Shown here: in pieces, positions 6,613-13,263 of the stretch
How the letters are laid out: every line of letters begins with the position of its first letter
Position numbering within the stretch: the stretch's first letter is position 1
Source: Pseudomonadota bacterium
GTDB lineage: Bacteria > Pseudomonadota > Alphaproteobacteria > Caulobacterales > Caulobacteraceae
Reading direction: 5' to 3'
Length of the DNA stretch: 13,263 bases
NCBI GenBank assembly: GCA_023436945.1
Contig: JAEZHG010000225.1
Location: 1-13,263 of the forward strand
The notes under the pieces: generated by a model
What the model was told of the DNA's origin: nothing
The model's input: only the letters and a program-made list of their open reading frames with translations
Databases searched by the model: none
Made by a program: the position numbers and the translations under genes

Positions 6613-7104
6613 TCAATCAAGGCTGGGATCGGTATCGAGGTCAGGAAGCGGACGAAGGCGGCCCTGCGCATCGCGGGCAAGCGCGGGGGGAGGCGGCGGT
6701 TCGGCCAGGTCCTGTGTATCGGGAAGGTTGTTCAACTCGACGGGCAGGGCGTCGAGGTAAACCGGTTCGGGCAGTCGCGGGGTATCAGGTGTACGGCCCG
6801 CCTGACGGTGGATCGAATAGTACCGTGCGCCGCCTTCTGTAGCGGCGGGTTGGTCTGATGTCTCGGTCGCGGGGCGTACGCGGAAGACGAGGGCGTCCGG
6901 TCGCGGGGCCATCGGATCGCTGGCGGGAGCTGCAGTTGTGGGGGCGATCACGGCCTCGATGGGAGTCTCTGCGCTGTATCGCGGATAGGACCAGCCACCG
7001 TGCGGGATCAGGCGTTCGCTTGGACTGGAGATGGCCGCCATGGCCGCCGGAATCGCCAGATTCCAGATCGCCATAGACGCCGTTGCCAAAAATCCCAGTT
7101 TCAC
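6613..7104 (-). CDS. Small exported Pro/Ala-rich hypothetical protein
   Basis: A 163-residue protein I do not recognise. Residues 1-23 (KLGFLATASMAIWNLAIPAAMA) form a hydrophobic segment with an AMA|A motif, consistent with signal peptidase I cleavage, though the short basic region (one Lys) makes an uncleaved anchor possible. The mature part is proline- and alanine-rich and probably disordered, with a possible ordered patch at about 93-118 (ARYYSIHRQAGRTPDTPRLPEPVYLDAL) and the run PPPPP near the end. No cysteine is present. The start is GTG at 7104; an in-frame TAG lies about ten codons upstream and no better start exists except ATG at residue 11. Only 7 nt separate it from the downstream DUF2336 gene, so the two are probably co-transcribed. 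Confidence 0.7.
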   Translation of the reverse strand: MKLGFLATASMAIWNLAIPAAMAAISSPSERLIPHGGWSYPRYSAETPIEAVIAPTTAAPASDPMAPRPDALVFRVRPATETSDQPAATEGGARYYSIHRQAGRTPDTPRLPEPVYLDALPVELNNLPDTQDLAEPPPPPALARDAQGRLRPLPDLDTDPSLD

Positions 7105-7153
7105 ACGCGAAATCCGCTTTGTGGAGCTTGGGGCTATCTTGCAGCGATCTCGT

Positions 7154-7168
7154 TTAACCGCTGGCTAA
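7154..7168 (-). promoter_or_regulatory. Possible CtrA-type site upstream of the exported-protein/DUF2336 operon
   Basis: On the minus strand the sequence TTAG-N7-TTAA matches the CtrA full-site pattern TTAA-N7-TTAA at all but one base. It lies 50-64 bp before the GTG start at 7104, where a regulatory site would act, but also just before the end of the neighbouring lipoprotein gene. One near match in 13 kb is weak evidence. Confidence 0.25.
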
Positions 7169-7171
7169 TAT

Positions 7172-8194
7172 TCAGCGGCGGGAAGGCAGAAATTGTGTCG
7201 TGAATGCCGATTTCCAGTCCGGAGCCTCGGTAAAGGCACCGCTGGACTGCTCTGCGAAGGTTTTCCAGCGCTCTTCGGTCATGGTTCCGAGGCCCAGAAG
7301 GGCGGCGTCGCCACCTTCGATGATGCCATAGGATTTGAGCAGGTCGCGTGCTTCGGTCAAGGAGCCTTGCGGCGTGGCCGGATTGGCGCGGCGGATCAGG
7401 TTATGGGCCTTTTCCGCGTCGCCGTTCATATAGTCGTGCCAGCCCTCGACCGTTGCGGCGATGAAGTTGCGCAGGGCCTCGGCATTGTCGCGGGCAAAGC
7501 CGTTGGGCGTCAGCAGCAGGTTTGAATAGCTGGCATAGCCGTCATCCGCCGGAAGATAGAGGCGGGTCTGGATATCGGCCTCGGTGCTGGCCACCAGAGC
7601 GGGCTCGCGCGTCAGGGTGCCGATCAGCAGACTGTTTTCGTCCTCGATGAACGGGGCGAGCGCTCCGTTCTCGGGACGCTGTAGCTGTTCATTGCGCAGA
7701 TCGTAGCGCGTGCGGAGCCAGTGCCAGAAGTCCGGCCAGTTGACGTCCTCGATAAACAGGGTGCGCTGGCCGATGTCGCCCAGATTGCGCGGTGCGCGCG
7801 GGGCGTGGGCGATCAGAACGCGCGGGTCCTTCTGGAAGAAGGCGGCGACGGCTTTGACCGGTGCGTTTTCGGCGACCATGCGCAGGGCCGCGAAGCTGTC
7901 CTGCGCCAGACCCAGTTCGGCATTGCCCGAAGCCAGAGCGCGTGAAACGTCGTCGGCAGAGTTGCCGTGGGTAATCTGAACATTGAGATTGCGCTTGGCA
8001 TAGAAGCCGCTGGCGATCGCCTGATAGAAGCCGCCGTGGTCGGCACGGGCCGGTCCCGGCATGGCGACGCGCAGGCGAATGCGGCCTTCGGCGTCAATCG
8101 GCGTGCCCTGACCACAGGCAGCCAGCATCAGGGGAGCAGCCACGGCGGCGGCACCCATCAGAAGATGGCGGCGGGTTAGGGTCTCGGTGTTCAT
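7172..8194 (-). CDS. ABC transporter substrate-binding lipoprotein, NMT1/THI5-like
   Basis: A 340-residue periplasmic binding protein anchored as a lipoprotein. The N-terminus has a twin arginine (R8-R9, LTRRHLLMG), a hydrophobic stretch and the lipobox LAAC with C27. The mature protein opens with a binding-fold strand (RIRLRVAMPG) and then DHGGFYQAIASGFYAKRNLNVQI, typical of the NMT1/THI5-like family that binds pyrimidine thiamin precursors, sulfonates, nitrate and similar small molecules. The ligand cannot be assigned. No ABC permease or ATPase partner is in the window, which is unusual for this family. An in-frame TTG at 8206 exists, but ATG 8194 is preferred. There is no clear Shine-Dalgarno. 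The upstream region on the same strand is strongly structured (8266-8451), suggesting control by a leader RNA. Confidence 0.82.
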   Translation of the reverse strand: MNTETLTRRHLLMGAAAVAAPLMLAACGQGTPIDAEGRIRLRVAMPGPARADHGGFYQAIASGFYAKRNLNVQITHGNSADDVSRALASGNAELGLAQDSFAALRMVAENAPVKAVAAFFQKDPRVLIAHAPRAPRNLGDIGQRTLFIEDVNWPDFWHWLRTRYDLRNEQLQRPENGALAPFIEDENSLLIGTLTREPALVASTEADIQTRLYLPADDGYASYSNLLLTPNGFARDNAEALRNFIAATVEGWHDYMNGDAEKAHNLIRRANPATPQGSLTEARDLLKSYGIIEGGDAALLGLGTMTEERWKTFAEQSSGAFTEAPDWKSAFTTQFLPSRR

Positions 8195-8265
8195 TGAAAG
8201 CTGCAATAAGCATACGCCCTGTGGTTGGGAAGGGGCGCAAAGGTCTCATAGCTTAATAAAGAGGG

Positions 8266-8451
8266 AACAGGGTGGCGTTTTTCGGGGGCGCCACCCTGTT
8301 ACAGGGTCTGCCGAGAGAGAAACGAACCGTCCGGCCTATCGCCACAGGGGCGCGGCAGAGACCTTCCGGTACGCCGCAAGGTGGGGGGACCTATTGGCTT
8401 GGACGATTGCGAACTGCGGGGGGACGAAGCAGCAATCGTGAAGTTTCTCTC
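8266..8451 (-). ncRNA. Candidate riboswitch-like leader of the binding-protein gene
   Basis: Read on the minus strand, a 9-bp helix (8443-8451 with 8315-8323, GAGAGAAAC with GTTTCTCTC) encloses about 119 nt. Inside are a hairpin (8432-8439 with 8403-8410, 8 bp), a tiny AGGT-C6-ACCT hairpin (8379-8392) and a possible GCGGC/GCCGC stem (8373-8377 with 8352-8356). Downstream is a 12-bp hairpin (8289-8300 with 8266-8277) followed by CCCTCTTTATT. Its 5' arm can pair instead with ACCCTG just before it (8302-8307). The binding-protein ATG lies 71 nt further on. Closing helix, inner branches and a competing hairpin resemble a riboswitch with expression platform. I looked for TPP, cobalamin, glycine and SAM-type cores and saw none. 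An independent small RNA is the alternative. Confidence 0.4.
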
Positions 8452-8861
8452 AATACGGATGTAAACGCAGACCTTTGGTAGAATATCTACGCCGGTTTCA
8501 TGTAACGGCGCTGAGCCGATACTTTTATTCCGGTTTGATACCAACAACCGAATGTTTGCCCGAAATATGGAAACCATCAAGCGCGATTTGATGAAATCTT
8601 CGTTTTCGGGGTCGTATTTTACGCAAAAATTCGCGTTTCTAACCTAAGTGTTTGGCGGGCTGTGAAAATAGCGGTTTCGAACTTCACAATTGTAACATTA
8701 CCGAAGGTTGCTTTTGCGTAGCTTGAGCGCGCTGTAGCTGTTACTTCGCCTGTAAGGCTTTGATAAAAATATTGATTTTTGTAGGATTTAAACTGTTTCG
8801 GGCAGTGAAATATCTAGAATCACTTGTGGCCCGTTCAGTTACTCTCGGCATGGTTCAGGCA
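8452..8861. other. AT-rich intergenic region, no convincing gene
   Basis: About 410 bp, clearly AT-richer than the flanking genes. Only small features are visible: a 5-bp stem (8490-8494 with 8506-8510) and a 31-codon plus-strand frame from ATG 8552 to TAA 8645-8647 (MFARNMETIKRDLMKSSF...) with no ribosome site. It probably holds the promoter of the leader/lipoprotein transcript towards its left end; I cannot place it firmly. The rest shows no repeat, RNA or coding signal that I can support. Confidence 0.5.
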
Positions 8862-8893
8862 TAAAATAAGGCCCGCCTTGCGGGGCGGGCCTT
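8861..8893 (-). terminator. Rho-independent terminator of the ABC-F gene
   Basis: A 10-bp GC-rich perfect stem (8884-8893 with 8868-8877) with a 6-nt loop; on the minus strand it is followed by ATTTTAT. It starts 23 bp after the ABC-F stop codon. Confidence 0.85.
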
Positions 8894-8916
8894 GTGGATT
8901 GGGAGACTGGAGCGGT

Positions 8917-10719
<1,803 letters not shown>

Positions 10720-10763
10720 GGGGCCGCCTATAGCCGATGGGGCGTGCGGCGGCTATGGCTGGC

Positions 10764-11369
10764 TTACTCGAACACCATCGGGATCAGCGAGGCGACCAGA
10801 AGGGTGGCCATGGCACCGTTGAAGATGCGGATGGCGCGGGCGCTGGACAGGATACGGCGCAGAGACACGCCGAGCGTGGTCCATGTCAGGGTGCAGCTGA
10901 CGGTAATGAGGCCGAACAGGACCGAGAAGAGAATGGCCAGCTCAACAGGCGACAGGCCGCGTACGGCGGTGCCGTAGGTGACGACCGCGCCAGTGATCAT
11001 GATCCAGACCTTGGGGTTGATGAACTGGAACAGGATGCCCTGAATGAAGGTGAGCGGGCGGGTTTCGCTGTCGCTGCCTGCGAGTTTGGGCTTGGCGGTG
11101 GCGATCTTGAAAGCCAGCCACATCAGATAGGTGATGCCGACCCACTTCAGCACGGTCTCGACGGTCGGGTTGCTGACGACCGAAGCCCCGAAGGCTGCCA
11201 CCATGAACATGATCACGGCCGTGCCGATACCGATGCCTGCATTATAGGGCAGGCTGGCGCGAAAACCGTAGGTGGCACCTGACGAGGCCACCAGCGTGTT
11301 GTTCGGGCCAGGGGTGATACCCATGGCAAAGGCGAAGCCGCAAACGGCTATCAGCCAGGCGGTTGTCAT
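10764..11369 (-). CDS. LysE/RhtB family amino-acid exporter
   Basis: A 201-residue inner-membrane protein with about six hydrophobic segments, the full length of the LysE/RhtB family. The family signature is near the N-terminus (FAFAMGITPGPNNTLVASSGATYGFRASLPYNAGIGIG, residues 13-50), followed by the conserved central segment QGILFQFINPKVWIM. Members export lysine, arginine, threonine, homoserine, leucine or cysteine (for example RhtB, LeuE, EamB). The substrate cannot be told here. It diverges from an Lrp/AsnC regulator across 152 bp, the classic arrangement for this family. A weak GAGG ribosome site precedes ATG 11369. It may be co-transcribed with the ABC-F gene 44 bp downstream. Confidence 0.9.
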   Translation of the reverse strand: MTTAWLIAVCGFAFAMGITPGPNNTLVASSGATYGFRASLPYNAGIGIGTAVIMFMVAAFGASVVSNPTVETVLKWVGITYLMWLAFKIATAKPKLAGSDSETRPLTFIQGILFQFINPKVWIMITGAVVTYGTAVRGLSPVELAILFSVLFGLITVSCTLTWTTLGVSLRRILSSARAIRIFNGAMATLLVASLIPMVFE

Positions 11370-11480
11370 GATGGAGCCTCGGGGAGTAGGCGCGGGCTCG
11401 ATAGCCCTTGGGGGAGGCGGCGGAACCTATAGCGCGTTGCGCGCAATTGGCTGTCTATTGTGCTATGTGGGGCTTTATTA

Positions 11481-11528
11481 TTGGCATTGATGCCAAGATT
11501 TTGCTTCCGGATTAGCAGAAAATGCCAA
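11481..11528. promoter_or_regulatory. Probable Lrp operator and promoter in the LysE-type/lrp divergon
   Basis: A perfect inverted repeat TTGGCAT-TG-ATGCCAA (11481-11496) is followed by a third ATGCCAA half-site over the regulator's start codon (11522-11528), 32 bp from the right arm. TTGATG (11487-11492) inside the dyad could serve as -35, with a weak -10 (GATTAG, 11510-11515). The layout copies that of the divergon at 1523-1566 but with a different half-site. Confidence 0.55.
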
Positions 11529-11986
11529 TGGACTTGGATGACATTGATCGCCGTATTTTGCGCGAGCTGCAGAAGGACGGGCGTATCCAGAATAATGAAC
11601 TGGCACAGAAGGTTGGCCTGTCACCGTCGCCCTGTCTGCGGCGGGTAAAGCTGCTGGAAGAGCGGGGGCTGATTGACCGTTATGTGGCGGTGCTGGATCA
11701 GGCGAAGATGGGCCTGACCATGTCCATGTTCGTGCGGGTGTGGCTGCTGGCGCAGGACACCGAGACGATCGAGGTGTTCATCGCCGCCATGGAGCGTCTG
11801 CCGGAGGTGGTGGAGTGCTACATCATGCTGGGCGAGAGCGATGCACTGTTGAAGGTGGTGTGTTCGGATATCGAAGACTATCGCCGCTTCCAGCGGGCCA
11901 ATCTGACGCGCAAGAACGGCATCCAGAATGTGAAGACGGATGTTCCCAGTCAGGTGGTCAAACAGTCGTTTGCCCTGCCGATCTGA
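11522..11986 (+). CDS. Lrp/AsnC family transcriptional regulator, second copy
   Basis: A 154-residue regulator. Residues about 4-62 form the winged helix-turn-helix (DDIDRRILRELQKDGRIQNNELAQKVGLSPSPCLRRVKLLEERGLI), with the SPSPCLRRV recognition helix typical of Lrp proper. Residues about 70-145 form the RAM domain (PEVVECYIMLGESDALLKVVCSDIEDYRRF), where Lrp proteins bind amino acids. It is closer to classical Lrp/BkdR than the regulator at 1561-2052. It diverges from the LysE/RhtB-type exporter, its likely target. The start may be ATG 11522 or ATG 11528; neither has a Shine-Dalgarno sequence, and a very short or absent leader is likely. Confidence 0.93.
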   Translation: MPMDLDDIDRRILRELQKDGRIQNNELAQKVGLSPSPCLRRVKLLEERGLIDRYVAVLDQAKMGLTMSMFVRVWLLAQDTETIEVFIAAMERLPEVVECYIMLGESDALLKVVCSDIEDYRRFQRANLTRKNGIQNVKTDVPSQVVKQSFALPI

Positions 11987-12015
11987 GGGACCGGAGACAA
12001 AGATAATGGCCTCGC

Positions 12016-12055
12016 TTGCTACCTACCGTCTGGACGGTATGTTAGTGGCAAGGAG
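12016..12055 (+). promoter_or_regulatory. tetR-emrE promoter with TetR operator
   Basis: The perfect inverted repeat TACCGTC-TG-GACGGTA (12024-12039) fills the spacer between TTGCTA (12016-12021, -35) and TATGTT (12038-12043, -10), with a 16-bp spacing. This is the expected geometry for a TetR repressor blocking its own promoter. A strong AAGGAG (12050-12055) precedes the regulator's ATG by 8 nt. Confidence 0.7.
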
Positions 12056-12063
12056 CTGTTTTC

Positions 12064-12630
12064 ATGCGTCAGAGACAACCGGAAATGACCCGCTCCGCCC
12101 TTTTGGATGCGGCTGTGGAGGTGATGGCTGAGAAGGGTGCGACGGGGCTGACGCTGGATGCGGTGGTGGAGCGTCTATCGGTCAGCAAGGGGGCCTTGCT
12201 GCACCATTTTCCCAACAAGCGGGCCTTGCTGGAAGGTGTGGTGGACCATCTGGGGCAGGCGTTTGTGGATCAGGTGAATGCAGCCGCGGCCAAGCATCCG
12301 GAGCCGTATCTGCGCAGTGCGCGCGCCTATTTGACGGCAGTGCTGGATGAGCCTGTGACCGAGCGGGATGTCAGCATCGGTCTGGCGGCCCTGTCGGCCT
12401 GTGCGACGGATCGGGACCTGATGGCGCGCTGGGCGGGCTGGGTGGAGAAAACCAAGCTGGATGATCCGCAGGATGCGGCGGGGGCGGATGATGCGCTGCT
12501 GCTGCGTCTGGTCGCGGACGGATTGTGGTTTTCGGATGTTGTGGGGGCGCACGGGATTACACAGGAGCAGCGCAGGGCGCTGGGGTCTGTGCTGTTGGCG
12601 GGAAGCCACTGGATGGAGAGCAAGGCATGA
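12064..12630 (+). CDS. TetR/AcrR family repressor
   Basis: A 188-residue regulator. Residues about 9-56 form the TetR helix-turn-helix (TRSALLDAAVEVMAEKGATGLTLDAVVERLSVSKGALLHHFPNKRALLEGVV), with the usual G-x-LHHFP-x-K recognition region. The rest is a helical ligand-binding and dimerisation domain. It overlaps the SMR efflux gene by 4 bp (ATGA), so the two are translated together, and it probably represses both through the dyad at 12024-12039 until a drug or cation binds. The start ATG 12064 is fixed by the strong ribosome site. Confidence 0.92.
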   Translation: MRQRQPEMTRSALLDAAVEVMAEKGATGLTLDAVVERLSVSKGALLHHFPNKRALLEGVVDHLGQAFVDQVNAAAAKHPEPYLRSARAYLTAVLDEPVTERDVSIGLAALSACATDRDLMARWAGWVEKTKLDDPQDAAGADDALLLRLVADGLWFSDVVGAHGITQEQRRALGSVLLAGSHWMESKA

Positions 12631-12965
12631 ACCCTGTGACCTGGGCCTATCTGGGCGGAGCGATCCTGTTTGAGGTGGTCGGGACCAGCCTGTTGCAGGC
12701 GTCCAACCAGTTTACCAAGGCGTGGCCGACGGCGGGGATGGCGATTTGCTATGCCTGCGCCTTCTATCTTTTGACCCATGCGTTGAAGGTCATTCCGGTG
12801 GGGCTGGCCTATGCGATCTGGAGCGGGTTGGGTGTGGTGCTGATCTCGCTGATCGGGCTGTTTGTATTCCGCCAGAAGCTGGATTTACCTGCGGTCATCG
12901 GTCTGGCGTTGATCGTCGGCGGGGTGGTGATCATCAATGTGTTTTCAAAGGCCGTGAGCCACTAA
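12627..12965 (+). CDS. emrE: Small multidrug resistance (SMR) efflux protein, EmrE-like
   Basis: A 112-residue inner-membrane protein with four hydrophobic helices. It exports lipophilic and quaternary cations by proton antiport as a dual-topology dimer. The sequence follows E. coli EmrE closely as I recall it: LGGAILFEVVGTSLL with the essential membrane glutamate (E16, equivalent to EmrE E14), then YAIWSGLGVVLISLIG with the substrate-stacking tryptophan, and FRQKLDLPAVIGLALIVGGVVIIN in helix 4. That pattern favours EmrE/Qac over SugE/Gdx guanidinium exporters. The start ATG 12627 overlaps the tetR stop. Exact substrates cannot be read from sequence. Confidence 0.94.
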   Translation: MNPVTWAYLGGAILFEVVGTSLLQASNQFTKAWPTAGMAICYACAFYLLTHALKVIPVGLAYAIWSGLGVVLISLIGLFVFRQKLDLPAVIGLALIVGGVVIINVFSKAVSH

Positions 12966-13025
12966 CCTTCACGGCGGCGATAGTGGGGGGCGACAGGGAT
13001 ACCCCTGCTGCGCTATGAGCCGCCG

Positions 13026-13263
13026 ATGTTGCCTTTCTGGAAAACCAAGTCGCTGTCCGAAATGAACTCCCAAGAGTGGGAGAGCATCTGTGACGGCTGT
13101 GGGCTGTGCTGTCTGGTGCGGTTCGAGGACGAAGATACGGGTGAAGTGATCCCGACACGCGTCCACTGCAAACTGTTTGATCCCGTCAAATGCACCTGCA
13201 CGGATTATGCAAACCGTAAGGAATATGTGCCTGACTGCATCAAGCTGACGCCGAACAATATCG
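13026..13263 (+). CDS. YcgN family (UPF0260) cysteine-cluster protein, 5' part
   Basis: The first 79 codons of a gene cut by the window end. The product begins [29 protein letters not shown] and matches E. coli YcgN by recall. Cysteines C22, C25, C28, C29, C48, C56, C58 and C71 are the metal-binding cluster of the YkgJ/UPF0260 family, and the segment [11 protein letters not shown] is also typical. The biochemical role of the family is not established. ATG 13026 is the first possible start: an in-frame TAG lies at 12981-12983, while the ATG at 13015 is in another frame. It starts 60 bp after the SMR gene on the same strand. Confidence 0.92.
   Translation, partial: MLPFWKTKSLSEMNSQEWESICDGCGLCCLVRFEDEDTGEVIPTRVHCKLFDPVKCTCTDYANRKEYVPDCIKLTPNNI

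Noticed and set aside
8201..8451. TPP or cobalamin riboswitch before the NMT1/THI5-like gene
   Set aside because: No CTGAGA core or downstream TPP box and no cobalamin box on the coding strand; the helices do not match these classes.
8299..8580. Minus-strand frame of 93 codons in the gap before the ABC-F gene
   Set aside because: No ribosome site or recognisable family, and it crosses the strongly structured RNA-like region.

Overview
The window looks like chromosomal DNA of an alphaproteobacterium, most probably of the Caulobacterales (Caulobacter/Asticcacaulis type). The reasons are two DUF2336 proteins, a MucR/Ros regulator, a promoter before cysK that fits the Caulobacter housekeeping pattern, and several genes with little or no Shine-Dalgarno signal. 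This placement comes from family distribution and sequence style, not from a database match. I see no insertion sequence, integrase, CRISPR array, tRNA or rRNA. Coding DNA is GC-rich and the long gaps are clearly AT-richer.

Layout. 1-273 is the end of a methyl-accepting chemotaxis protein. 274-552 is a gap with a row of stem-loops, three of which carry a CCCCCT run in the loop. 553-2052 is a divergent pair: an RhtA-type amino-acid exporter (minus) and an Lrp/AsnC regulator (plus). After a gap with a 25-bp tandem repeat, a long dyad and a promoter comes cysK (2331-3311). 3426-6605 holds two DUF2336 proteins on either side of mucR; the second follows a small exported Pro-rich protein (6613-7104, minus) in an apparent operon. 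7172-8194 (minus) is a lone substrate-binding lipoprotein. Its roughly 260-nt upstream region folds on paper like a riboswitch or structured leader. 8452-8861 is AT-rich with no convincing gene. 8917-10719 (minus) is a Uup-like ABC-F ATPase whose second Walker B glutamate is alanine. 10764-11986 is a second exporter/Lrp divergon (LysE/RhtB type). 12064-12965 is a tetR-emrE type operon with a clear operator, and the window ends inside a YcgN-family gene (13026 onward).

How the parts may work together. Two unrelated amino-acid exporter families each diverge from their own Lrp-type regulator, and one pair lies just upstream of cysteine synthase, suggesting amino-acid overflow control. In both divergons a short inverted repeat lies over a possible -35 element, and a third copy of the same half-site covers the regulator's start codon 30-32 bp away. 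The half-site differs between the two systems but matches within each, which suggests two separate self-regulating Lrp circuits.

The strongest leads for something undescribed are the leader RNA upstream of the lone binding protein (8266-8451), the C-rich-loop hairpin array (281-546), the paired Lrp operators, and the altered catalytic glutamate in the ABC-F protein.
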